45,573 nucleotides of DNA from Streptomyces griseoaurantiacus (GTDB lineage Bacteria; Actinomycetota; Actinomycetes; Streptomycetales; Streptomycetaceae). The stretch is taken from contig BNBP01000055.1 of the NCBI GenBank assembly GCA_014656015.1, positions 1-45,573 of the forward strand. The letters are read 5' to 3'. Under the pieces are notes generated by a model, which ran no database searches, was not told where the DNA came from, and saw only the letters and a list, made by a program, of their open reading frames with translations. A program made the position numbers and the translations under genes. Below are positions 17,466 to 25,603 of this stretch, piece after piece (position 1 is the first letter of the stretch; each line of letters opens with the position of its first letter).

Positions 17466-18404
17466 TCAGTGGTGCGCGGCGAGTTTCCAGACGGCGCTGA
17501 GGAGCGCGTTGGTACTGGTGGTCTCGGTCTCCGGGTCCACGTTGTCCACGCGGTCGCACGCCGCGTGCGTGCAGTCGTCGATGCCCGTGGCGAAACCCCC
17601 CACGGGGATGCCCGCGTCACCGAAGGACACGTGGTCGCTGCCGCCGATGCCGATGGAGAAGGTGGGCAGGTTCCGGGCCGCGAAGTAGCTCTCGAACGCC
17701 TCGTTCGCCGCGGTGTCGTCCTCGACGACGAGCCACTGCCGGATGCTCTTGGTGCCGGCCATGTCCACGTTCACGTAGAGGTCGATCCGCTTGCGTTCGG
17801 CGGCGGACAGATCCTTCAGGTAGGCACTGGAGCCCACCATGCCGAGCTCCTCGGCGCCCCACCAGGCGAAGCGCAGATGACGGTCGGGCCGCAGACCCGA
17901 CCTGGACACTTCGAGGGCGGTGGCGAGCAGGGCCGCGGAGCCGGAGCCGTTGTCGTTGATGCCGGGGCCGGTCTCCACGCTGTCGAGGTGCGCTCCGGCG
18001 AACAGGATGTGCTCGGGGTCGCCCCCGGGCCAGTCCGCGACGAGGTTGTAGCCGGTGGCGCCGTCGTGGGTGAAGCGGTGCAGGGTGGTGCGGAAGCCGG
18101 CCGAGTCCAGCGCGGCCTTCACATAGGCGACCGACTCGCGGTACCCCTCGGTGCCGTGGGCGCGGTTGCCCCCGGTTCGGTCCGCGATCCGCTCCAGGGC
18201 GGTGAGGTGCGGCATGACCTGGTTCGCGGTGACGACGGGCGGGTTGGGGGCCGCGGCGGGTTGGGCGGCGGCGGCCGGGGCCGCCACGAGGGCGGCGCAC
18301 AGGCAGAGGACGGCGGCCACCCCGCCGAGGCGGAAGGACGTGCGACGGTCGTCCGGACGGCGGGGGGATGCGCTGATCGGGTGCGGCAGGTGCGTCGGGT
18401 GCAT
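17466..18404 (-). CDS. Secreted M28-family aminopeptidase
   Basis: The 312-aa protein has a long signal region (about residues 1-48, LCLCAALVAAPAAAA) and one M28 catalytic domain. The two-zinc ligands are all present: His139 (GAHLD), Asp151 (GINDN), Glu186 with catalytic Glu185 (WWGAEELG), Asp214 (VNVDMAG) and His258 (GGSDHVSFG). The arrangement matches the Streptomyces griseus aminopeptidase, which removes large hydrophobic N-terminal residues. A Cys pair near 278/283 may form a disulfide. The start ATG is at 18402-18404 with GGAGAG about ten bases upstream. It probably supports extracellular peptide breakdown together with the M1 peptidase 134 nt downstream. Confidence 0.92.
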   Translation of the reverse strand: MHPTHLPHPISASPRRPDDRRTSFRLGGVAAVLCLCAALVAAPAAAAQPAAAPNPPVVTANQVMPHLTALERIADRTGGNRAHGTEGYRESVAYVKAALDSAGFRTTLHRFTHDGATGYNLVADWPGGDPEHILFAGAHLDSVETGPGINDNGSGSAALLATALEVSRSGLRPDRHLRFAWWGAEELGMVGSSAYLKDLSAAERKRIDLYVNVDMAGTKSIRQWLVVEDDTAANEAFESYFAARNLPTFSIGIGGSDHVSFGDAGIPVGGFATGIDDCTHAACDRVDNVDPETETTSTNALLSAVWKLAAHH

Positions 18405-18755
18405 GGGTAGGGGTCTCTCCGGGAGGTCGGGCGAGGGGGCGTCGGCCGGACCGCGGGGAGCGTGCCCCGGGGGCCGGTACGGGAGCTCTTGGGCGCGGCA
18501 CTGCGCGCTGTCCTGAGCCCGGTGGGAGAGACGGGACTGCGGTGACGTCAGTTGCAAAGAGAACGCAAAGTGTTGCGCGGTGGAGGAGCGCCGGACTACC
18601 GGAAGGCGGCGGGCCTCCTGACGCGGCGTCCGCGCCCGCCCGGGTGACGCCCGCCCTCCGCCGCTTCCCGTGCGTTTCGGCCGGGGCCGCCCGGGTACTT
18701 GCGCGTCGCTCCCGCGGGCCGCCGTGCCCGGGGGAGGGAAAGGGAGGACGACGAC
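18405..18755. other. Divergent promoter region, 351 nt
   Basis: The M28 promoter (leftward) and the formate dehydrogenase promoter (rightward) must both lie here. Near 18551-18577 is an AT-richer patch with TTGC, GCAAAG, GCAAAG and TTGC half sites that could bind a regulator. A sigma-B-like promoter occupies 18674-18698 and is listed separately. No gene is seen. Confidence 0.5.
18674..18698 (+). promoter_or_regulatory. Sigma-B-like promoter for the formate dehydrogenase operon
   Basis: GTTT (18674-18677), a 15-nt spacer and GGGTAC (18693-18698) match the published Streptomyces sigma-B-type pattern (G-N-N-T, 14-16 nt, GGGTAC/T). The -10 box ends 57 nt before the first start codon of the operon (18756). 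The same motif with the same spacing occurs at 28539-28563. Confidence 0.65.
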
Positions 18756-18980
18756 GTGAGCGACCACCGCCTCGAAGGGCCCGGAGAGAACGGCGATCCC
18801 GTACCGCGCGACATGCCCGACCAGCAGGCCGGCGCGGGCGAGGACCCCTGGGAGGCCGCCCCGGCCGCCGGACGGGAGGCGGGTGACGGCGAGGACGACG
18901 CCGCCGACGGCGGGGACACCGGCGCCGACGACACCACCGGCACCGAGGACGAGCCCACCCCCGACGAGCCCACCGGCTGA
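18756..18980 (+). CDS. Small acidic protein preceding formate dehydrogenase
   Basis: The 74-aa protein starts at the GTG at 18756 behind GGGAGGACG. It is dominated by Asp, Glu, Gly, Ala and Pro and has no hydrophobic core, Cys or His. It is likely unstructured. It lies 26 nt before the formate dehydrogenase alpha gene and downstream of the sigma-B-like promoter, so it should be co-expressed. No family is recognised. It could be an accessory or a stress-type hydrophilic protein. Confidence 0.55.
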   Translation: MSDHRLEGPGENGDPVPRDMPDQQAGAGEDPWEAAPAAGREAGDGEDDAADGGDTGADDTTGTEDEPTPDEPTG

Positions 18981-19006
18981 CCGCCGGCCGGAGAACGGAC
19001 GACCCC

Positions 19007-22000
19007 ATGCGCATTCCGGACCGGCTCCGCGACTGGCCCGTCTACCGTCAGCTCACCGGCGAGGCCGGGGACCGCTCCGGCCGCGGTGGTGCCGCCACGT
19101 CACCCACCACCGCCCGCCTGCGCCCCCGCACCCACAGCGCCGACCGGGTGGTGAAGTCGGTCTGCCCGTACTGCGCCGTCGGCTGCGGCCAGGACGTGTA
19201 CGTCAAGGACGAGAAGGTCGTGCAGATCGAGGGCGACCCCGACTCGCCCGTCAGCCGCGGCCGGCTCTGCCCGAAGGGCTCCGCCACCCTCCAGCTCACC
19301 ACCGGGCCCTCCCGTGAACACCAGGTCCTCTACCGGCGCCCGCACGGCACCGACTGGGAGACCCTCGACCTGGACACCGCGATGGACATGGTCGCCGAGC
19401 GGGTGATCCGCACCCGCCGCGAGACCTGGGAGTGGGAGAAGGACGGCGCCCGCACCGCCCGCACCATGGGCATCGCCAGCCTCGGCGGCGCGACGCTGGA
19501 CAACGAGGAGAACTACCTCATCAAGAAGCTGCTGACCGGCCTCGGCGTGGTGCAGGTGGAGAACCAGGCCCGGGTCTGCCACAGTGCCACCGTCGCCGGT
19601 CTCGGCACCTCCTTCGGGCGGGGCGGCGCCACCACCTTCATGCAGGACCTGCAGCACTCCGACTGCATCGTCATCCAGGGCTCCAACTTCGCCGAGGCCC
19701 ACCCCGTCGGATTCCAGTGGGTCATGGAGGCCAAGGCGCGCGGCGCCCGCATCATCCACGTCGACCCCCGCTACACCCGCACCAGCGCACTCGCCGACCT
19801 GCACGTCCCGCTGCGGGCGGGCACCGACATCGCCTTCCTCGGCGGCATCATCAACCACGTCCTCACCGAGGAGAAGGACTTCCGCGAGTACGTCCTGAAC
19901 TACACCAACGCGGCCACCCTGGTCGGCGAGGACTACAAGGACACCGAGGACCTCGGCGGCGTCTTCTCCGGACTCGACGAGGACGGGCACGTCTACGACC
20001 CGCACAGCTGGCAGTACGAGGGCACCGAGGTCCAGCAGCCCACCGGCGACCCCGACGAGCAGTACGAGGAGCGGACCGGCGGCTACGGCGGCTCCGAGAC
20101 CCACGGCTCCGGCGGCGCCCGCACCGGCCCCTGGCCGCCCCGCGACGAGACCCTCCGACACCCGCGCTGCGTCTACCAGGTGCTCAAGCGGCACTACGCC
20201 CGCTACACCCCCGAACTCGTCGAGGAGATCTGCGGCGTCCCCAAGGAGACCTTCCTGGAGGTCTGCGAGGCGCTCACCGCGAACTCCGGGCCCGAGCGCA
20301 CCAGCGCCTTCTGCTACGCCGTCGGCTGGACCCAGCACACGGTCGGCTCCCAGTACATCCGCGCCGCCAGCGTGCTCCAACTCCTGCTCGGCAACATCGG
20401 CCGCCCCGGCGGCGGCATCCAGGCCCTGCGCGGCCACGCCAGCATCCAGGGCTCCAGCGACATCCCCACCCTCTACAACCTCCTCCCCGGCTACCTGCCG
20501 ATGCCGCACGCCCACGCGCACGAGACCCTCGACGACTTCATCGAGGCCAGCCGCACCAAGAAGGGCTTCTGGGCCGAGATGCGGTCCTACTTCGTCAGCC
20601 TCCTCAAGGCGTACTACGGCGAGGCGGCCACCCCCGAGAACGACTTCTGCTTCGACCACCTGCCGCGCCTGACCGGCGACCACTCCACCTACCAGACCGT
20701 CGCCGCCCAGCTCGACGGCACGTGCAAGGGCTACTTCCTGATGGGGGAGAACCCGGCCGTCGGCTCCGCCAACACCCGGCTGCAACGGCTCGGCATGGCC
20801 AACCTGGAGTGGCTGGTCGTCCGCGACTTCTCCCTCATCGAGTCCGCGACCTGGTGGAAGGACGGCCCCGAGATCGAGACCGGGGAACTGCGCACCGAGG
20901 ACATCGGCACCGAGGTGTTCTTCTTCCCCGCCGCCGCGCACACCGAGAAGTCCGGCTCCTTCACCAACACCAACCGCTGGGTGCAGTGGCACCACACCGC
21001 CGTCGAACCCGAGGGCGACGCGCGCAGCGACCTGTGGTTCATGTACCACCTCGGCCGCCGCATCCGGGAGAAGCTGGCCGGCTCCACCGACCCGATGGAC
21101 CGCCCGGTCCTCGACCTCGCCTGGGACTACCCGGTCACCGGCCCGCTGGAGGAGCCCGTCGCCGACGCGGTCCTCGCCGAGATCAGCGGACACGGCCCGG
21201 ACGGCGGCCCCTTGAGCGCCTACACCGAACTCAAGGACGACGGCTCCACCCGCTGCGGCTGCTGGATCTACTGCGGGGTCTACGCCGACGGCGTCAACCA
21301 GGCCGCCCGCAAGAAGCCGCACACCGAACAGGACTGGGTGGCCGCCGAGTGGGCCTGGGCCTGGCCCGCCAACCGCCGCATCCTCTACAACCGCGCCTCC
21401 GCCGCCCCCGACGGCACCCCCTGGAGCGAACGCAAGAGCTATGTGTGGTGGGACGCGGAGTCCGGCACCTGGACAGGCCACGACGTGCCCGACTTCGTCC
21501 CCGACCTCGCCCCGGACCACGTGCCCGAGGACGGCGCCGAGGGCGTGGCCGCCCTGCGCGGCGACGACCCGTTCATCATGCAGGCCGACGGCAAGGGCTG
21601 GCTGTTCACCCCGGCCGGGCTCGAGGACGGGCCGCTGCCCACCCACTACGAGCCGCAGGACTCGCCCTTCCCCAACGCCCTGTACCCCACCACCCCGCGC
21701 TCGCCCGTCCGGCAGACGATGGCGCGCGAGGGCAACCGCTACCACCCGAGCGGCGACGAGCCGGGTGCCGAGGTCTTCCCGTACGTGGTCACCACGCACC
21801 GGCTCACCGAGCACTTCACCGCGGGCGGCATGAGCCGATGGTCGGGCTACCTCGCCGAACTCCAGCCGGAGTTCTTCTGCGAGATCTCCCCGCAGCTCGC
21901 CGCCGAACGCGGCCTCGAACACGGCGGCTGGGCCACCATCGTCACCGCCCGCAACGCCGTCGAGGCACGCGTCCTGGTGACCGAGCGGATCCGCCCGCTG

Positions 22001-22258
22001 CGGGTGCAGGGCCGCACCGTCCACCAGATCGGACTGCCCTTCCACTGGGGCCCCAACGGCGTGGTGACGGGGGACGCGGCCAACGAACTCGTCGCCATCT
22101 CCCTCGACCCCAACGCCCACATCCAGGAGGACAAGGCGCTCACCGCCGACATCCGCCCCGGCCGCCGGCCGCGCGGACCGGACCTGCCGAAACTGGTCGC
22201 CGAGTACCGGCGGCGCGCGGGCATCACCGAGCGGACCGGGACGGAGGTCAGGAAATGA
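19007..22258 (+). CDS. Formate dehydrogenase alpha subunit (molybdopterin, Cys type)
   Basis: The 1083-aa protein belongs to the FdnG/FdoG branch of the DMSO-reductase superfamily. An N-terminal [4Fe-4S] site is formed by Cys53, Cys56, Cys60 and Cys88 (CPYCAVGC). The active-site block NQARVCHSATV holds Cys191 (TGC at 19577-19579) where E. coli FdnG has selenocysteine, followed by His192. The molybdopterin-guanine-binding blocks (EAHPVGFQW, MGENPAVGSAN, and a C-terminal LPFHWGPNG) are present. Unlike FdnG there is no twin-arginine signal, so the enzyme should stay in the cytoplasm. A hydrophilic insert lies near residues 340-385. The gene overlaps the next one by ATGA. The reaction is oxidation of formate to CO2. 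Confidence 0.92.
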   Translation: MRIPDRLRDWPVYRQLTGEAGDRSGRGGAATSPTTARLRPRTHSADRVVKSVCPYCAVGCGQDVYVKDEKVVQIEGDPDSPVSRGRLCPKGSATLQLTTGPSREHQVLYRRPHGTDWETLDLDTAMDMVAERVIRTRRETWEWEKDGARTARTMGIASLGGATLDNEENYLIKKLLTGLGVVQVENQARVCHSATVAGLGTSFGRGGATTFMQDLQHSDCIVIQGSNFAEAHPVGFQWVMEAKARGARIIHVDPRYTRTSALADLHVPLRAGTDIAFLGGIINHVLTEEKDFREYVLNYTNAATLVGEDYKDTEDLGGVFSGLDEDGHVYDPHSWQYEGTEVQQPTGDPDEQYEERTGGYGGSETHGSGGARTGPWPPRDETLRHPRCVYQVLKRHYARYTPELVEEICGVPKETFLEVCEALTANSGPERTSAFCYAVGWTQHTVGSQYIRAASVLQLLLGNIGRPGGGIQALRGHASIQGSSDIPTLYNLLPGYLPMPHAHAHETLDDFIEASRTKKGFWAEMRSYFVSLLKAYYGEAATPENDFCFDHLPRLTGDHSTYQTVAAQLDGTCKGYFLMGENPAVGSANTRLQRLGMANLEWLVVRDFSLIESATWWKDGPEIETGELRTEDIGTEVFFFPAAAHTEKSGSFTNTNRWVQWHHTAVEPEGDARSDLWFMYHLGRRIREKLAGSTDPMDRPVLDLAWDYPVTGPLEEPVADAVLAEISGHGPDGGPLSAYTELKDDGSTRCGCWIYCGVYADGVNQAARKKPHTEQDWVAAEWAWAWPANRRILYNRASAAPDGTPWSERKSYVWWDAESGTWTGHDVPDFVPDLAPDHVPEDGAEGVAALRGDDPFIMQADGKGWLFTPAGLEDGPLPTHYEPQDSPFPNALYPTTPRSPVRQTMAREGNRYHPSGDEPGAEVFPYVVTTHRLTEHFTAGGMSRWSGYLAELQPEFFCEISPQLAAERGLEHGGWATIVTARNAVEARVLVTERIRPLRVQGRTVHQIGLPFHWGPNGVVTGDAANELVAISLDPNAHIQEDKALTADIRPGRRPRGPDLPKLVAEYRRRAGITERTGTEVRK

Positions 22259-23277
22259 CGGACGTGACGGACGGGACCGGCCCCGCCGGCCCGCCGAGCA
22301 CCCTCGCGAGCGGTGGCCGCGGCGTGCCGGACGGCATGGACCCGCACTCCGGTCGGGAACGCGTCGGCTTCTTCACCGACACCTCGGTGTGCATCGGCTG
22401 CAAGGCCTGCGAGGTGGCCTGCAAGGAGTGGAACGCCATCCCCGAGGACGGCATGTCCCTCACCGGGATGTCCTACGACAACACGGGCGCACTCGGCGCC
22501 TCCACCTGGCGCCATGTCGCCTTCGTCGAGCAGACCCGGCCCGCCCCCGAGGGGCGCACCGAACTCCCGCTGCTCGGCGGGCGGTCGGGGGCGGGCACGG
22601 CCTCCGGGGGCGGGGAGCCGCAGGGCGCGGGCGTGCCAGGCGGCGCCACCGCGCAGGAGACGGTGGAGGGCGGCAGCGGCGGCGACATCCGCTGGCTGAT
22701 GTCCTCCGACGTGTGCAAGCACTGCACCCACGCCGCCTGCCTCGACGTCTGCCCCACCGGCGCGCTGTTCCGCACCGAGTTCGGCACCGTCGTCGTCCAG
22801 GAGGACGTCTGCAACGGCTGCGGCTACTGCGTCCCCGCCTGCCCCTACGGCGTCATCGAGCAACGCCCGGACGACGGACGGGCGTTCAAGTGCACCATGT
22901 GCTACGACCGCCTCGGCGCCGGCCAGGAACCCGCCTGCGCCAAGGCCTGCCCCACCGAGTCCATCCAGTTCGGCCCGCTGGACGAACTGCGCGCCCGCGC
23001 CGCCCTGCGCGTGGACCAACTGCACGAGGCCGGCGTCACCGAGGCCCGGCTCTACGGCGAGGACCCGGAGGACGGGGTCGGCGGCGACGGCGCCTTCTTC
23101 CTCCTCCTCGACGAACCCGAGGTGTACGGGCTGCCGCCGGACCCCGTCGTCACCACACGCGACCTCCCGGCGATGTGGAAACACGCGGGGGTGGCGGCGC
23201 TCTCCCTGCTGGGCGCGTGCGGCGCCGCCTTCGTGGCGGCGGCGGTGACCGGAAACACCGGAAGGGGCCGAGGATGA
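22255..23277 (+). CDS. Formate dehydrogenase beta subunit, 4x[4Fe-4S]
   Basis: The 340-aa protein carries four ferredoxin-type clusters: Cys46/49/52/56, Cys154/157/162/166, Cys186/189/192/196 and Cys213/216/228/232. This matches FdnH-type electron-transfer subunits. A hydrophobic stretch near residues 313-335 anchors the C-terminus in the membrane. A Gly/Ala-rich insert at about 97-145, between the first and second clusters, is absent from the E. coli protein. Electrons from the alpha subunit should pass through it to the membrane partner. ATGA overlaps at both ends (22255-22258 and 23274-23277) show tight translational coupling with the neighbours. Confidence 0.92.
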   Translation: MTDVTDGTGPAGPPSTLASGGRGVPDGMDPHSGRERVGFFTDTSVCIGCKACEVACKEWNAIPEDGMSLTGMSYDNTGALGASTWRHVAFVEQTRPAPEGRTELPLLGGRSGAGTASGGGEPQGAGVPGGATAQETVEGGSGGDIRWLMSSDVCKHCTHAACLDVCPTGALFRTEFGTVVVQEDVCNGCGYCVPACPYGVIEQRPDDGRAFKCTMCYDRLGAGQEPACAKACPTESIQFGPLDELRARAALRVDQLHEAGVTEARLYGEDPEDGVGGDGAFFLLLDEPEVYGLPPDPVVTTRDLPAMWKHAGVAALSLLGACGAAFVAAAVTGNTGRGRG

Positions 23278-24311
23278 CCAGCGCGGAGAGCTCCCTGCCC
23301 AGGCGGGCGGACGAGGGCGGACGGCACGGCAGGCACCGGCGCGGCGGACGCCGCAGGGGCGAGCAGCTCATGGTGCCGAAGGCCGAGTTCCAGTCGTACT
23401 ACGGCCGCCCCGTCATCAAGCCGCCCTCCTGGGAGGCGCGGGACATCGCCGGGTACTTCTTCCTCGGCGGACTCGCCGGGGGCGGCTCCGTGCTCGCCGC
23501 CGGTGCACACCTCACCGGGCGGGCGAGCACGGCGAAGGCGATGAAGGTGTCCTCCCTCGCCGCCGTCTCGCTCTCGGCGGCGGCCCTCGTGCACGACCTG
23601 GGCGTGCCGAGCCGCTTCTACAACATGCTGCGCGTCGCCAAGCCGACCTCGCCGATGAGCGTCGGGTCCTGGCTGCTGGCGGCCTACGGTCCGGCGGCCG
23701 GTGCGGCCGCCGCCACCGCCGTCACCGGACGGCTGCCGAGGACGGGGGCGCTCGCGACGGGTGCCGCCGCGCTGCTCGGCCCCGCCCTCGCCTCCTACAC
23801 CGCGGTCCTCGCCGCCGACACGGCCGTCCCCGCCTGGCACGGGGTCCACCGCGAACTGCCGTACCTGTTCGTGGCCTCGGCGACGGCGGCCTCGGCGGGC
23901 ATGGCGCTGGCCGTGGGCCCGACCCGGGAGAACGCGCCGGCCCGCTGGGCGGCGGGCCTCGCGGCCGTCGCCGACGTGGCCGTCTCCCAGGCGGCCGAGC
24001 GGCGCCTCGGCATGGTCGCGCAGACGTGGCGGGAGGGACGGGCGGGGACGCTGCTGAAGACGGCGAAGGCCCTCACGGTCGGCGGGGCGGTGACGGCGGC
24101 CGTGCTGGGCCGCCGCTCCCGGATCGCCGCCGTCGCCGCGGGTGCCGCCCTGCTGGCCGGCTCCGCCTGCACCCGCTTCGGCGTCTTCGCCGCGGGCACC
24201 GCCTCCGCCGAGGACCCCAAGTACACGGTGGTCCCGCAACGGGAGCGCCTCGAGGCGGCGAAGGCGAAGGCGGAGACGGCGGCGACGGCGGCGGAGACGG
24301 AGAAGGGCTGA
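23274..24311 (+). CDS. NrfD-type membrane subunit of formate dehydrogenase
   Basis: The 345-aa protein has a basic N-terminal tail, then the NrfD/PsrC-type start (FQSYYGRPVIKPPSWEARDI) and about eight hydrophobic helices. It carries AALVHDLGVPSRFYNMLRV, a conserved NrfD loop with the Asp and Arg found in quinone-reactive members. It replaces the cytochrome b subunit of E. coli Fdn and should pass electrons to menaquinone. The C-terminus becomes a low-complexity Ala/Lys/Glu tail (AKAKAETAATAAETEKG), and the DNA of this tail is partly duplicated after the stop. It starts at ATG 23274 inside the end of the beta gene. Confidence 0.9.
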   Translation: MTSAESSLPRRADEGGRHGRHRRGGRRRGEQLMVPKAEFQSYYGRPVIKPPSWEARDIAGYFFLGGLAGGGSVLAAGAHLTGRASTAKAMKVSSLAAVSLSAAALVHDLGVPSRFYNMLRVAKPTSPMSVGSWLLAAYGPAAGAAAATAVTGRLPRTGALATGAAALLGPALASYTAVLAADTAVPAWHGVHRELPYLFVASATAASAGMALAVGPTRENAPARWAAGLAAVADVAVSQAAERRLGMVAQTWREGRAGTLLKTAKALTVGGAVTAAVLGRRSRIAAVAAGAALLAGSACTRFGVFAAGTASAEDPKYTVVPQRERLEAAKAKAETAATAAETEKG

Positions 24312-24380
24312 CGGGAGGGGGGCGACGGCGGCGAAGACACGGCGAAGGCTGACGGGAGCCGGCGACGGCGGCGGCGAAGC
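24306..24380. repeat. Duplicated tail of the nrfD-like gene
   Basis: GGCTGACGGGAG occurs at 24306-24317 and again at 24347-24358, a 41-bp period. Each copy is followed by GGCGACGGCGGCG and GAAG. The first copy contains the stop codon of the nrfD-like gene, so the repeat looks like a slippage duplication across the gene end. Confidence 0.7.
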
Positions 24381-24481
24381 GCTGATGCGCTGACGGCCCG
24401 GGCGAGGGCCTGGAGCCCACGGGTCGGGCGAGGGCCCCGAGCGGAGTCGCCCGCCCCCGCCGCCCCGTCCCCCCTACCGCC

Positions 24482-25513
24482 TCACCCCACCTTGCGCCCC
24501 CGCAAGGGCTCCGTGCCCGCCCCCGCGCCCTCCCGGAACCCCTGGAGGAACTCCTCCAGCACCTCCGTCGCCGGCTTCGTCGGCCGCCAGCCCAGCTCCA
24601 CCCGCGCCCGTGTGCAGTCCATCAAGGGCAACCGCAGCACCGCGTCGAACAGGTGCGGGGAGGCCGGCAGCAGCCGCAGCCCCCAGGCCGCCGCCACCGC
24701 GGAGCGCACCGCCGTCCGCGGCAGCCGCACCTGCCGCCGCACCCCCAGCAGCTCCCCGAGCACCCCCGCGTCCACCGCCGGCTCCGCCGCGAGGTTGAAC
24801 GCCCCCCGCACCTGCGTCCGCACCGCCAGCCGGTAGGCGTGCGCCGCGTCGTCCGTGTGCAGCGCCTGCACCCGCAGCCCCGGCACGTCCGGCAGGAACG
24901 GCAGCGTCTCCGGCTTCGCCAGCGGTCCCGGCAGGAACTTCCCGCCGAAGATCCGCCGCTGCTCGCTCGCCGACTCCCGCTTGAACAGGAACGCCGGCCG
25001 CATCCGTACCACCCGCACCTCCGGGTGCCGGTACTCGAAGGCGTCCAGCGTGCGCTCCAGGTACGCCTTCTCCCGGGTGTACGCGGCGTCCGGCCAGCCG
25101 TGCGTGGGCCAGGACTCGTCCACGGCCCGGTCCTTCGGCCCCGGCGAGTACGCGCCGACCGAGGAGGCGTGCACCAGCGCGGGCACCCCGGCCGCCGCCA
25201 CCGCCTCGAAGACGCGGATGCTGCCGAGGACGTTGGTGCGCCAGGTGGTGGCCGGGTCGTGCGTCGGCTGGAACGCCCAGGCCAGATGTACGACCGCGTC
25301 CGCACCCTCGAACTCCCGCACGAGGTCGGTCTGCTCGGAGGCCAGGTCCACCGCGGACCACTGTGTGCCCGGCGGCCGCTCCTCGGGGAGGCGGCGCGCC
25401 AGACCGACGACCGACGCGATGTCCGGGTCCTCGGCGAGCAGGCGCATCACACTCGTGCCCACATTGCCGGTGGCCCCCGTGACGACGACCCTGCTGCCCG
25501 CTGTGCTGCTCAC
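24482..25513 (-). CDS. NAD-dependent epimerase/dehydratase family protein
   Basis: The 343-aa protein is an extended SDR. It has the Rossmann motif VTGATGNVGTSVMRLL at residues 11-26, a VDLAS segment near 55, an HLAWAF strand near 75, and SSVGAYSPGP with the Ser of the catalytic triad near 117. The YTREK block near residue 145 supplies Tyr and Lys. The substrate of this branch is often unknown (nucleotide sugar, or a dihydroflavonol-like carbonyl). The start is the GTG at 25511-25513 behind GAGGAGCCGAGG. A GCCGGGTACCCGGC palindrome lies about 30-45 nt upstream and may be part of its promoter. Confidence 0.85.
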   Translation of the reverse strand: MSSTAGSRVVVTGATGNVGTSVMRLLAEDPDIASVVGLARRLPEERPPGTQWSAVDLASEQTDLVREFEGADAVVHLAWAFQPTHDPATTWRTNVLGSIRVFEAVAAAGVPALVHASSVGAYSPGPKDRAVDESWPTHGWPDAAYTREKAYLERTLDAFEYRHPEVRVVRMRPAFLFKRESASEQRRIFGGKFLPGPLAKPETLPFLPDVPGLRVQALHTDDAAHAYRLAVRTQVRGAFNLAAEPAVDAGVLGELLGVRRQVRLPRTAVRSAVAAAWGLRLLPASPHLFDAVLRLPLMDCTRARVELGWRPTKPATEVLEEFLQGFREGAGAGTEPLRGRKVG

Positions 25514-25603
25514 CCTCGGCTCCTCTCGCCGCTGCGACAACGAGGCGCCGGGTACCCGGCAGGCGGCGCCCCTACCGCCCGCACGGGGGAGGCCGGGTCC
25601 GGC

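Noticed and set aside
19577..19579. Possible selenocysteine codon in the alpha subunit
   Set aside because: The codon at the active-site position is TGC (Cys), not TGA, and no SECIS or sel genes were seen.
19100..22120. 1006-codon minus-strand open frame opposite formate dehydrogenase
   Set aside because: The plus frame holds all iron-sulfur and molybdopterin motifs; the opposite frame is low-complexity Gly/Val/Ala and arises from GC-rich codon bias.
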